Shown: one piece after another, positions 9,715-17,297 of the stretch
How positions within the stretch are numbered: the stretch's first letter is position 1
Layout: each line of letters begins with the position of its first letter
Source: Streptomyces roseoviridis
GTDB taxonomy: Bacteria > Actinomycetota > Actinomycetes > Streptomycetales > Streptomycetaceae
Assembly: GCF_039535235.1 (NCBI RefSeq)
Contig: NZ_BAAAWU010000001.1
Location: forward strand, 3,844,001 to 3,908,000
Direction: 5' to 3'
DNA: 64,000 bases
Program-made: the position numbers and the translations under genes
Notes under the pieces: generated by a model
The model's input: only the letters and a program-made list of their open reading frames with translations
What the model was told of the DNA's origin: nothing
The model's database searches: none

Positions 9715-10347
9715 TCACGCTGCGTGGTGGAGGTGTCGCTCCCTGGAGCGGAGGCCCCCGGCTCGCTCGGCGGCCGGTTCCTCGGTGGGTTCCCCGGCCC
9801 GCTCGGTGACCGGTTTCCCGGTGGGTTCCCCGGCTGGGTCCCCGGCGGACGCCTCGGGCGACGGGGCGGTGGGAGCGTCCGTCGTCGGGGCGGCGGGAAC
9901 GTCCGTCGTCGGGGCGGTGGGAACGTCTATCGTCGATCGGCCGGCCCGTTCTGCGGCGGGTGCGTGCTCGACGGTGTGCACGGTGACGAACCGGGGCTCG
10001 ACGCGCAGGTAGACCGGGTCGAAGGGCTCGCCGTCCACCGCGCGGGGGGCCGGGCCGAAGGCCGCGAGCTGTGCCTCGGTCGGTTCGACGGCCTCGGCGG
10101 TGCCGGTGAACTGCACGGACCACAGGTCGGCGGCCCCGGAGGTGAGGTTGTCCGCGCCGTAGGCGACGACACCGCCCTCGCAGGCGCGGTGCCGGCCGAG
10201 TCCCCGGTGGAGCCGGAGCAGCACGCCTCCGTCGGCCACGATGTGGCGGGCCGGGGCGACGAAGGGCATCGCGTGCATGCTGGTGGCCACCCGCCCGTAC
10301 GGCACGCGGCCCAGCAGCTCGACGGCGCGGATCTCCTCACAGGACAT
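9715..10347 (-). CDS. Pyridoxamine 5'-phosphate oxidase-like (split-barrel flavin-binding) protein
   Basis: About 210 residues. The first about 130 match the FMN-binding split-barrel family found as 'pyridoxamine 5'-phosphate oxidase family' proteins in actinobacteria. They open with CEEIRAVELLGRVPYGRVATS, then AMPFVAPARHIVADGGVLLR, with a central VVAYGAD and WSVQFTG. Members bind FMN, F420 or haem, so the true reaction is unknown. The last about 80 residues are a repetitive Pro/Thr/Ala/Glu tail (PTAPTTDVPAAPTTDAPTAP and GEPT units), unusual for this fold and probably disordered. I chose ATG 10347, with GGAGAG upstream and the conserved domain starting at once. A longer in-frame extension exists but reads as non-coding sequence. 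Confidence 0.8.
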   Translation of the reverse strand: MSCEEIRAVELLGRVPYGRVATSMHAMPFVAPARHIVADGGVLLRLHRGLGRHRACEGGVVAYGADNLTSGAADLWSVQFTGTAEAVEPTEAQLAAFGPAPRAVDGEPFDPVYLRVEPRFVTVHTVEHAPAAERAGRSTIDVPTAPTTDVPAAPTTDAPTAPSPEASAGDPAGEPTGKPVTERAGEPTEEPAAERAGGLRSRERHLHHAA

Positions 10348-10448
10348 GGCTTCCACTCTCCGCCCCGGTGCCGTGCGCGAGAAGGGCCGCCCGCCCCGGT
10401 CTGCAGGGACGTAGGTCCCGGACGCGGGCCGTCCGGCCCGCACCCGGG

Positions 10449-11108
10449 TCAGTGGCGCTCGGCCTGGAGGCGTGCCACGTACGCGGCGGCCTGGGAGCGC
10501 CGTTCCATGCCCAGCTTCGACAGCAGGCTGGAGACGTAGTTCTTGATCGTTTTTTCCGCGAGGTGGAGCCGCTCGCCGATGGCCCGGTTGGTCAGGCCCT
10601 CGCCGATCAGGTCGAGGATCCTGCGCTCCTGTTCGGTGAGGCCCGCGAGCCGGTCGTCGCCCTTCGGGCCGTTGCCGTCGCGCAGCCGCTCCAGGACCCG
10701 GGCGGTCGCCACCGGGTCGAGCAGCGACTTGCCGGCCGCGACGTCCCGGACGGCGTTCAGCAGCTCGTTGCCGCGGATGGCCTTGAGGACGTACCCGGAG
10801 GCACCCGCCATGATCGCGTCGAACAGGGCCTCGTCGTCCGCGTACGAGGTCAGCATCAGGCATTTGATCGAGTCGTCCTGCGAACGGACCTCGCGGCAGA
10901 CCTCGACACCGCTGCCGTCCGGCAGCCGCACGTCGAGCACGGCCACGTCCGGACCGGTCGCCGGGATCCTGACCAGGGCGTCCGCCGCCGTACCGGCCTC
11001 GCCGACGACCTCGATGTCGTCCTCCACGGAGAGCAGCTCGTGGACGCCGCGCCGCACGACTTCGTGGTCGTCCAGCAGAAATACCCGGATTTTTCCTTCT
11101 TCGCGCAC
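10449..11108 (-). CDS. NarL/FixJ-family response regulator (orphan)
   Basis: A 219-residue two-domain response regulator. The receiver domain has the acidic pocket (FLLDDHE, Asp13-Asp14), phosphoacceptor Asp59 (AVLDVRLPDG), the conserved Thr in LMLTSY and Lys in YVLKAI. The C-terminal LuxR-type helix-turn-helix (about 150-215) shows LTEQERRILDLIGEGLTNRA and KTIKNYVSSLLSKLGM. I chose GTG 11108 because the receiver starts directly (REEGKIRVFLLDD). Longer in-frame versions run into the divergent promoter region. No histidine kinase gene is adjacent. The nearest kinases are the Ser/Thr kinases 2-5 kb away, so it is an orphan by position. It is divergent from bkdA and could regulate it, but that is only positional inference. 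Confidence 0.93.
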   Translation of the reverse strand: MREEGKIRVFLLDDHEVVRRGVHELLSVEDDIEVVGEAGTAADALVRIPATGPDVAVLDVRLPDGSGVEVCREVRSQDDSIKCLMLTSYADDEALFDAIMAGASGYVLKAIRGNELLNAVRDVAAGKSLLDPVATARVLERLRDGNGPKGDDRLAGLTEQERRILDLIGEGLTNRAIGERLHLAEKTIKNYVSSLLSKLGMERRSQAAAYVARLQAERH

Positions 11109-11472
11109 GCGGTCAGTCTCACATATTGGCTCTTCCCGCGCCCGGGGTGTGCGGGATAACGTGCCGGGTGTTCCGACGACGTCGTCGGGCCGCTGTCCCA
11201 TGCGCTGACCAGCGGCGAATCCCGCTTTTCTCGATTTACTTGGAAATCCAAGCAAAATCGCAGGTCAAACGGGGTTTCGCAGGAATGCCGCACTGTGGGT
11301 AACGTGCCTATGACGGCGCTCGCCGGGGCACCTGTCACGCCCCACCCCGGCCGCGTCGCACCCACCCCGTGCGAAGGGTACGGAGAAGGCGGAGCCTCCC
11401 CTTACCACTGGTAGGGGGGATCCCAGGCCTCACCGGCGAACCCGGGGGCCGGACCGACGGAGGAGCACGCAC
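11109..11472. promoter_or_regulatory. Divergent regulatory region: palindrome and leader hairpin upstream of bkdA
   Basis: This 364-nt stretch without a gene separates the response regulator and bkdA. It contains a locally AT-rich segment with a perfect dyad CTTGGA-AA-TCCAAG (11239-11252), a strong operator candidate. A -10-like TAACGT lies near 11300. Close to the gene there is a 9-bp hairpin CCCCTTACC-ACT-GGTAGGGGG (11398-11418) in the probable 5' leader. GGAGGAG just before 11473 is the bkdA ribosome binding site. Which regulator binds is unknown. Lrp-type BkdR controls bkd operons in some Streptomyces, but I see no bkdR gene here. Confidence 0.5.
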
Positions 11473-12651
11473 GTGACCGTGGAGAGCACTGCCGCGCGCA
11501 AGACGACGCGACGCAGCAGCGGCGCCAAGCGCACCACCAGCGCCGCGAGCGCGAAGAAGGCCCAGGCCGCACAGCAGGCCGAGCCCGAGCTCGTTCAGCT
11601 GCTGACGCCCGAGGGTGAGCGCGTCCAGCACCCCGAGTACGACATCGACCTGAGCGCGGAGGAACTGCGCGGTCTCTACCGCGACATGGTCCTCACCCGT
11701 CGCTTCGACTCCGAGGCCACCTCCCTGCAGCGCCAGGGCGAGCTGGGCCTGTGGGCCTCGCTGCTCGGCCAGGAGGCCGCCCAGATCGGCTCCGGCCGCG
11801 CCCTGCGGGACGACGACTACGTCTTCCCGACCTACCGCGAGCACGGTGTCGCCTGGTGCCGCGGGGTCGACCCGACCAACCTGCTCGGCATGTTCCGCGG
11901 AGTGAACAACGGCGGCTGGGACCCCAACAGCAACAACTTCCACCTCTACACGATCGTCCTCGGCTCCCAGACCCTGCACGCCACCGGCTACGCCATGGGC
12001 ATCGCCAAGGACGGCGCGGACTCGGCCGTGATCGCGTACTTCGGCGACGGCGCCTCCAGCCAGGGCGACGTCAACGAGTCCTTCGTGTTCTCCGCCGTCT
12101 ACAACGCCCCGGTCGTGTTCTTCTGCCAGAACAACCAGTGGGCCATCTCCGAGCCCATCGAGAAGCAGACCCGCGTCCCGCTCTACCAGCGCGCCCGCGG
12201 CTTCGGCTTCCCCGGCGTCCGCGTCGACGGCAACGACGTCCTCGCCTGCCTGGCCGTGACCCGCGACGCCCTGGAGCGCGCCCGCCGCGGCGAGGGCCCG
12301 ACGCTCATCGAGGCGTTCACCTACCGCATGGCCGCCCACACCACCTCCGACGACCCGACCCGCTACCGCCGCGACGCGGAGCGCGAGGCGTGGGAGGCCA
12401 AGGACCCGATCCTGCGCCTCAAGGCGTACATGGAGCGCGAGGGCCACGCCGACGCGGCCTTCTTCGAGGAGCTCGAGACGGAGAGCGAGGCGCTCGGCAA
12501 GCACGTCCGCGAGGTCGTCCGCGCCATGCCCGTCCCGGACCACATGGCGATGTTCGACAACGTGTACGCGGACGGGCACGCGCTCGTCGACGAGGAGCGC
12601 GCGCAGTTCGCCGCGTACCAGGCGTCCTTCGAGGGCGGAGAGGGCGAGTAA
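11473..12651 (+). CDS. bkdA: Branched-chain 2-oxoacid dehydrogenase E1 alpha subunit
   Basis: The 392-residue thiamine-diphosphate-binding alpha subunit of the E1 decarboxylase. It acts on 2-oxoisovalerate, 2-oxoisocaproate and 2-oxo-3-methylvalerate and so supplies branched acyl-CoA primers. The ThDP/Mg motif GDG...NNQ is clear (YFGDGASSQGDVNESF, then FFCQNNQWAIS). YRDMVLTRRFD and the regulatory-loop segment AFTYRMAAHTTSDDPTRYR are typical of the family. The first about 40 residues are an unusual Lys/Thr/Ala/Ser-rich extension (KTTRRSSGAKRTT, AKKAQAA) that is not part of the fold. GTG 11473 has GGAGGAG upstream. The stop is 2 nt before the E1 beta start, in a bkdABC operon. Confidence 0.95.
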   Translation: MTVESTAARKTTRRSSGAKRTTSAASAKKAQAAQQAEPELVQLLTPEGERVQHPEYDIDLSAEELRGLYRDMVLTRRFDSEATSLQRQGELGLWASLLGQEAAQIGSGRALRDDDYVFPTYREHGVAWCRGVDPTNLLGMFRGVNNGGWDPNSNNFHLYTIVLGSQTLHATGYAMGIAKDGADSAVIAYFGDGASSQGDVNESFVFSAVYNAPVVFFCQNNQWAISEPIEKQTRVPLYQRARGFGFPGVRVDGNDVLACLAVTRDALERARRGEGPTLIEAFTYRMAAHTTSDDPTRYRRDAEREAWEAKDPILRLKAYMEREGHADAAFFEELETESEALGKHVREVVRAMPVPDHMAMFDNVYADGHALVDEERAQFAAYQASFEGGEGE

Positions 12652-12653
12652 CG

Positions 12654-13634
12654 ATGGCTGTTCAGAAGCTTCCCCTCGCGAAGGCGCTCAACGAGTCGCT
12701 GCGCAAGGCCCTGGAGACCGACCCCAAGGTCGTCGTCATGGGCCTGGACGTCGGCAAGCTGGGCGGTGTCTTCCGGATCACCGACGGCCTGCAGAAGGAC
12801 TTCGGCGAGGACCGGGTCGTCGACACCCCGCTCGCCGAGTCCGGCATCGTCGGCACCGCGATCGGCCTGGCGCTGCGCGGCTACCGGCCGGTCGTGGAGA
12901 TCCAGTTCGACGGCTTCGTCTTCCCGGCGTACGACCAGATCGTCACCCAGCTGGCCAAGATGCGGGCCCGCTCGCTCGGCACGGTGAAGATGCCGGTCGT
13001 CATCCGCATCCCGTACGGCGGCGGCATCGGCGCCGTCGAGCACCACTCCGAGTCCCCCGAGTCGCTCTTCGCGCACGTCGCGGGCCTGAAGGTGGTCACC
13101 CCGGCGAACTCCTCCGACGCCTACTGGATGCTCCAGCAGGCGATCCAGAGCGACGACCCGGTCATCTTCTTCGAGCCCAAGCGCCGTTACTGGGACAAGG
13201 GCGAGGTCGACACCGAGGCGATCCCCGGCGAGCTGCACAAGGCACGGGTGGCCCGCGAGGGCACCGACCTGACGCTCGCCGCGTACGGCCCGATGGTGAA
13301 GACCTGTCTGGAGGCCGCCGCGGCCGCCGCCGAGGAGGGCAAGTCGGTCGAGGTCCTGGACCTCCGCTCGATCTCCCCGCTCGACTTCGACACCATCCAG
13401 ACCTCGGTGGAGAAGACCCGCCGGCTGGTCGTGGTGCACGAGGCGCCGGTCTTCTTCGGCTCCGGCGCGGAGATCGCCGCCCGCATCACCGAGCGCTGCT
13501 TCTACCACCTGGAGGCCCCCGTCCTGCGGGTCGGCGGCTACCACGCGCCGTATCCGCCGGCGCGCCTGGAGGAGGAGTACCTGCCGGGCCTGGACCGCGT
13601 GCTCGACGCCGTCGACCGCTCGCTGGCGTTCTGA
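12654..13634 (+). CDS. bkdB: Branched-chain 2-oxoacid dehydrogenase E1 beta subunit
   Basis: A 326-residue transketolase-type beta subunit that completes the E1 heterotetramer with BkdA. Family hallmarks are visible: MGLDVGKLGGVFRIT near the N-terminus, DTPLAESGIVGTAIG, the YGGGIGAVEHHSESPE segment around the active site and the C-terminal lobe with VVVHEAPVFFGSGAEI. ATG 12654 follows the bkdA stop by 2 nt, with a GAG-rich ribosome binding site inside the end of bkdA. It is followed 10 nt later by bkdC. Codon use and GC match the flanks, so this is core metabolism rather than acquired DNA. Confidence 0.96.
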   Translation: MAVQKLPLAKALNESLRKALETDPKVVVMGLDVGKLGGVFRITDGLQKDFGEDRVVDTPLAESGIVGTAIGLALRGYRPVVEIQFDGFVFPAYDQIVTQLAKMRARSLGTVKMPVVIRIPYGGGIGAVEHHSESPESLFAHVAGLKVVTPANSSDAYWMLQQAIQSDDPVIFFEPKRRYWDKGEVDTEAIPGELHKARVAREGTDLTLAAYGPMVKTCLEAAAAAAEEGKSVEVLDLRSISPLDFDTIQTSVEKTRRLVVVHEAPVFFGSGAEIAARITERCFYHLEAPVLRVGGYHAPYPPARLEEEYLPGLDRVLDAVDRSLAF

Positions 13635-13644
13635 GGAGAGCACC

Positions 13645-15072
13645 GTGACGATCCGCGAATTCAAGATGCCCGACGTGGGCGAGGGCCTCACCGAGGCCGA
13701 GATCCTCAAGTGGTACGTCCAGCCGGGTGACACCGTCACCGACGGCCAGGTCGTGTGCGAGGTCGAGACGGCGAAGGCGGCCGTGGAGCTGCCGATCCCG
13801 TTCGACGGCACGGTCCACGAACTGCTCTTCCCCGAGGGCACGACGGTCGACGTCGGCCAGGTCATCATCTCGGTGAACGTCGGCGGCGCCGCGCCGGAGG
13901 CCCCCGCGGCCCCGGCGCAGGAGCCGGCCGCGGCCCCCGTGCCCGAGCCGGCCCCCGTGCCCGAGCCGGCCGCCGAGCCCGAGCCGGAGGGTCGCCAGCC
14001 GGTCCTCGTCGGCTACGGCGTGGCCGCTGCCTCCACCAAGCGCCGGGCCCGCAAGGGCGCGGCGGTGCCCGGCCAGGCCGCCGCGGCCGCGGCGATCCAG
14101 GGTGAGCTCAACGGCCACGGCGGACTCGCCACCGCCGCCCGCCCGCTGGCCAAGCCGCCGGTGCGCAAGCTCGCCAAGGACCTCGGCGTGGACCTGACGA
14201 CGGTGACCCCGACCGGCCCGGACGGGATCATCACCCGTGAGGACGTGCACAGGGCGGCCGCCCCCGCGGTCGAGGCTCCGGCACCCGCGCCCGCCCTGGC
14301 GGACGCGGCCCCGGCGTCCGCTCCCACGGCCCCCGCTCCCGCCGCGGTCCCGGCCGCCAGGGCGACGGACGCCCGGGAGACCCGTATCCCCATCAAGGGC
14401 GTACGGAAGGCCACGGCGGCGGCGATGGTCGGCTCGGCCTTCACCGCGCCGCACGTCACCGAGTTCGTGACCTTCGACATCACGCGCACGATGAAGCTGG
14501 TCGAGGAGCTCAAGTCCGACAAGGACATGGCCGGTCTGCGGGTCAATCCGCTGCTCCTCATCGCCAAGGCCGTCCTGGTCGCGATCAAGCGCAACCCGGA
14601 CATCAACGCGACCTGGGACGAGGCGGCCCAGGAGATCGTGCTCAAGCACTACGTCAACCTGGGCATCGCCGCGGCCACCCCGCGCGGTCTGATCGTGCCG
14701 AACATCAAGGACGCGCACGCCCAGACCCTGCCCGAACTGTCGAAGTCCCTGAGCGAGCTGGTCGCCACGGCCCGCGACGGCAAGACGACCCCCGCCGCGA
14801 TGCAGGGCGGCACCTTCACCATCACCAACGTGGGCGTCTTCGGCGTCGACACCGGTACGCCGATCATCAACCCGGGCGAGTCCGCGATCCTCGCGGTCGG
14901 CGCGATCAAGCTCCAGCCCTGGGTCCACAAGGGCAAGGTGAAGCCCCGCCAGGTCACCACCCTGGCCCTCTCCTTCGACCACCGCCTGGTCGACGGCGAG
15001 CTCGGCTCCAAGTTCCTGGCCGACGTGGCCGCGATACTGGAGCAGCCGAAGCGGCTCATCACCTGGGCGTAG
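13645..15072 (+). CDS. bkdC: Branched-chain 2-oxoacid dehydrogenase E2 (dihydrolipoyl acyltransferase)
   Basis: The 475-residue E2 core of the complex transfers the acyl group from lipoamide to CoA. Domains in order: a lipoyl domain at residues 3-77 with lipoyl-Lys44 (EVETAKAAVE), a long Ala/Pro-rich hinge, a peripheral-subunit-binding domain at about 170-205 (VRKLAKDLGVDLTTVTPTG), a second Ala/Pro hinge, and a catalytic acyltransferase domain at about 250-475. The catalytic motif HRLVDG gives His446 and Asp450. There is only one lipoyl domain. E3 (lipoamide dehydrogenase) is not in this window. GTG start 13645 has GGAG 8 nt upstream. The operon ends here, just before a parS site and a strong hairpin. 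Confidence 0.96.
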   Translation: MTIREFKMPDVGEGLTEAEILKWYVQPGDTVTDGQVVCEVETAKAAVELPIPFDGTVHELLFPEGTTVDVGQVIISVNVGGAAPEAPAAPAQEPAAAPVPEPAPVPEPAAEPEPEGRQPVLVGYGVAAASTKRRARKGAAVPGQAAAAAAIQGELNGHGGLATAARPLAKPPVRKLAKDLGVDLTTVTPTGPDGIITREDVHRAAAPAVEAPAPAPALADAAPASAPTAPAPAAVPAARATDARETRIPIKGVRKATAAAMVGSAFTAPHVTEFVTFDITRTMKLVEELKSDKDMAGLRVNPLLLIAKAVLVAIKRNPDINATWDEAAQEIVLKHYVNLGIAAATPRGLIVPNIKDAHAQTLPELSKSLSELVATARDGKTTPAAMQGGTFTITNVGVFGVDTGTPIINPGESAILAVGAIKLQPWVHKGKVKPRQVTTLALSFDHRLVDGELGSKFLADVAAILEQPKRLITWA

Positions 15073-15085
15073 TCGCCCGCGCGCT

Positions 15086-15099
15086 GTTTCACGTGAAAC
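15086..15099. other. parS centromere site (perfect consensus)
   Basis: GTTTCACGTGAAAC is a perfect 14-bp palindrome identical to the parS consensus described for Streptomyces and Bacillus ParB (Spo0J). It is intergenic, 14 nt after the bkdC stop. Streptomyces parS sites cluster around oriC, so this places the window in the origin-proximal chromosome arm. ParB loads here and spreads to form the segregation complex during sporulation. Confidence 0.93.
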
Positions 15100-15134
15100 G
15101 CCCGGCCGAGGACGGCGACGTCCCCGGCCGGGCG
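15099..15134 (+). terminator. Hairpin terminator after bkdABC
   Basis: A perfect 10-bp inverted repeat CGCCCGGCCG / CGGCCGGGCG (15099-15108 and 15125-15134) encloses a smaller GGAC/GTCC stem. There is no U tract, which is usual in Streptomyces. It touches the parS palindrome by one base. Confidence 0.7.
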
Positions 15135-15200
15135 TTCGCGGCTTCCGCCCGTAGGCTGCGCCCGACAGACGATCTCTGCGAAGAGACGGGGGAGCACGCG

Positions 15201-16433
15201 ATGCACACGACAGAGCCCATCGAAGCCCGCATCGAGGACGCGGGCAACATCCTGGTCGCACCTGCGGTCCTGCACGACGACGACCTGGTCAGGGAGTTCT
15301 TCGGGACCGTCCTCACCCTTGAGGACCTGGCCTCCGGTGCGCCCGGCCTCACGGGGAAGACCGTCTACCTGTACGGCGACATATCCGGGGCGGCCGCGAT
15401 CGGCGAGGAGCACCTGCGCGCGGCTGCCCGGGTGTTCGCCGTCCGTGAGCCGTCACACGGTGACCACGCGGACGCCGACGTGCCCTGGCCGACCGTCGGC
15501 CCCGGCCGCGTTCCCCTCCGCGTCCACGGCCTCGGCGTGTACTACCGGCGCTTCTTCGCACCCGACGGCGATCACTTCTCACGGATCAGCGCGGAGCACG
15601 CCTTCCAGTCCCTGACGGAGTCCACCAAGCCCGGAACGGCGCATCGCAGCGGCATCTACCTCACCCCCGTCACGCGCGACGGGGACGAGCTGCACTTCCG
15701 CCTGCTCCGGTGCTCCACGAACCTCTCGGGGCCGACCGAAGGCTTCCGCCCGACCGACACGAGCATCGTCGAGGAGCTGAACCGCGAGGCCGCCGCCGTC
15801 TTCCGGGACCACGCACCGCTCAACCACGTGCTCGCGCAGATCTACCACAACACCCGTGCCACGGCCGAGCGCAGACAGTCAAAGGCCAGGATCTCCTCCC
15901 ACGCCGACAAGACCAAGGACATGCCCGTCAACGGCATCATGGCCTTCTGCACCTTCTACGACCGCCTCGACGGGCTGCAGCCCCTGGCCGGGGACGCCTT
16001 CGACCGCGGCGTGAAGGGCGTCAGCGCCTTCACCCGGCTCCGGTTCCGTCTCAAGGAGCCCGCCGGAGAAGGCGCGGGGCTGCCCGAGGAATTTGGCCTG
16101 ACCCTCCATCCCGGCTCCGTCTTCTTCATGCCGCTGTCCACCAACCGCCTGTACACGCACGAGATCCGGCCCTCGGCGCTCGACGCCGCACTGCTTCCCA
16201 CCCGCCTGGGTTACGTGGTGCGCTGCTCGGGCACCGAGGCCGTCCACCGGGACGGCCACACCTTCCTCAAGACGGCCCGCGGACCGGTGAGGCTGCAACC
16301 GCCCACGCCGGCCGGCCTGGACGAGCTGCGCCGGCTGTACGCCGAGGAGAACAGGACCTCGTCCTTCATCGATTACGGCGAGGAATTCCTCTTCAGCATG
16401 AACGCGGGAGATTACCTTGCCCCCCACGTCTGA
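15201..16433 (+). CDS. AlkB-like Fe(II)/2-oxoglutarate oxygenase, long paralogue
   Basis: A 410-residue protein that I assign to the Fe(II)/2OG double-stranded beta-helix oxygenases by motif. It has His234-x-Asp236 (ISSHADKTKD), distal His320 (STNRLYTHEI) and a 2OG-binding Arg341 (RLGYVVRCS). The segment before HxD (NHVLAQIYHN) has the AlkB-type pattern N..L...Y. Residues 1-130 form an N-terminal extension that is absent from the next gene and that I cannot assign. All metal ligands are present, so activity is expected; the substrate is unknown. ATG 15201 follows GGGGGAG. TAGGCT at 15152-15157 is a -10 candidate. The gene overlaps the next by 17 nt. Confidence 0.75.
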   Translation: MHTTEPIEARIEDAGNILVAPAVLHDDDLVREFFGTVLTLEDLASGAPGLTGKTVYLYGDISGAAAIGEEHLRAAARVFAVREPSHGDHADADVPWPTVGPGRVPLRVHGLGVYYRRFFAPDGDHFSRISAEHAFQSLTESTKPGTAHRSGIYLTPVTRDGDELHFRLLRCSTNLSGPTEGFRPTDTSIVEELNREAAAVFRDHAPLNHVLAQIYHNTRATAERRQSKARISSHADKTKDMPVNGIMAFCTFYDRLDGLQPLAGDAFDRGVKGVSAFTRLRFRLKEPAGEGAGLPEEFGLTLHPGSVFFMPLSTNRLYTHEIRPSALDAALLPTRLGYVVRCSGTEAVHRDGHTFLKTARGPVRLQPPTPAGLDELRRLYAEENRTSSFIDYGEEFLFSMNAGDYLAPHV

Positions 16434-17226
16434 ATCGCCCCGCGAGTCGTCCAGCATTTCCGACGAGATCATTCTGTGTGACCTCGCGACCGAAGAGGAC
16501 CTCTTCGCGGAGCTTTCCGCTTCGGTCCTTTTCGAGGACGTGGGAAAGGGCCGGCGAGGCGCCGTGCTCACCAGGATCGACGAGTCGGGGCGGGTGCCCC
16601 TCGTGAGGACCACCACGCGCTACGGCAGCCCGGCGCAGCCCTTCCGGCCGGTCCACGAACGCCTCGCGCGACGCATCCGGGAACGGGCCGCCCTCCCCGG
16701 CCGCTTCGACAACGCTCTCGTCGAGAGCTACACCCACGCCTACCGGACCATGGGGAGCCATTCCGACCAGGCCCTCGACCTGGCCGAGAACTCCTTCATC
16801 GCCGTGTTCTCCTGCTACCGGGACCCCTCGGCGGGCCCGTCGAGGAAGCTGGTCTTCGAGGAGAAGGGGCCCGGAACGGAGACGTTCGAGATCCCCCTCG
16901 CCCACCACGGCGTCGTGGCGTTCTCCACCGCCACGAACCGGCGCCTCAGACACCGGATCCTCCTCGACGCGCCCGCCCAGGCACCGGACAACACGTGGCT
17001 GGGCGTGACCTTCCGGATGTCGAAGACCCTCGTCCGCTACCACGACGGCCACGTCCACCTGCCGGAGGGAGCGCGCCTGACGGCCGCCGACGAGGAGCAG
17101 CGGCGCGCGTTCTACCGGCTGCGGCGCCGCGAGAACGAGGAGACGGACTTCGTCTACCCGCCGCTGACGTACACCGTCAGCGAGAGCGATCTGATGCCGC
17201 CCCGCCCGCCCGACGGGAGCGGCTGA
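16417..17226 (+). CDS. AlkB-like Fe(II)/2-oxoglutarate oxygenase, short paralogue
   Basis: A 269-residue protein with the same signature as its neighbour: His115-x-Asp117 (MGSHSDQALD), distal His179 (TATNRRLRHR) and Arg200 (WLGVTFRMSK). It also has the AlkB-like DNALVESYTHAYR before HxD and FIAVFSCYRD after it. The shared TNR-L--H block and identical spacing show that the two genes are paralogues despite low overall identity. The start is TTG 16417, with GGGAG 6 nt upstream, inside the end of the preceding gene. The 17-nt overlap implies translational coupling and probably a functional pair. A perfect terminator follows. The substrate is unknown. No RiPP precursor, NRPS or DNA-repair gene is adjacent to suggest one. 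Confidence 0.75.
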   Translation: MPPTSESPRESSSISDEIILCDLATEEDLFAELSASVLFEDVGKGRRGAVLTRIDESGRVPLVRTTTRYGSPAQPFRPVHERLARRIRERAALPGRFDNALVESYTHAYRTMGSHSDQALDLAENSFIAVFSCYRDPSAGPSRKLVFEEKGPGTETFEIPLAHHGVVAFSTATNRRLRHRILLDAPAQAPDNTWLGVTFRMSKTLVRYHDGHVHLPEGARLTAADEEQRRAFYRLRRRENEETDFVYPPLTYTVSESDLMPPRPPDGSG

Positions 17227-17234
17227 CCCGCCGG

Positions 17235-17269
17235 CAGGCCCGTCCGCATCGCGGACGGGCCTGTCTGTT
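17235..17269 (+). terminator. Rho-independent-type terminator after oxygenase pair
   Basis: A perfect 13-bp stem CAGGCCCGTCCGC / GCGGACGGGCCTG with a 3-nt loop (ATC) is followed by TCTGTT. It separates the oxygenase operon from the GntR gene. Confidence 0.9.
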
Positions 17270-17297
17270 GCACCCCTGTTGTATCTAAGCTGTGCGC

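Noticed and set aside
15201..17226. Ribosomally made peptide (RiPP) cluster with oxygenase tailoring enzymes
   Set aside because: No small precursor gene, leader-binding domain or transporter lies within the terminator-bounded unit.
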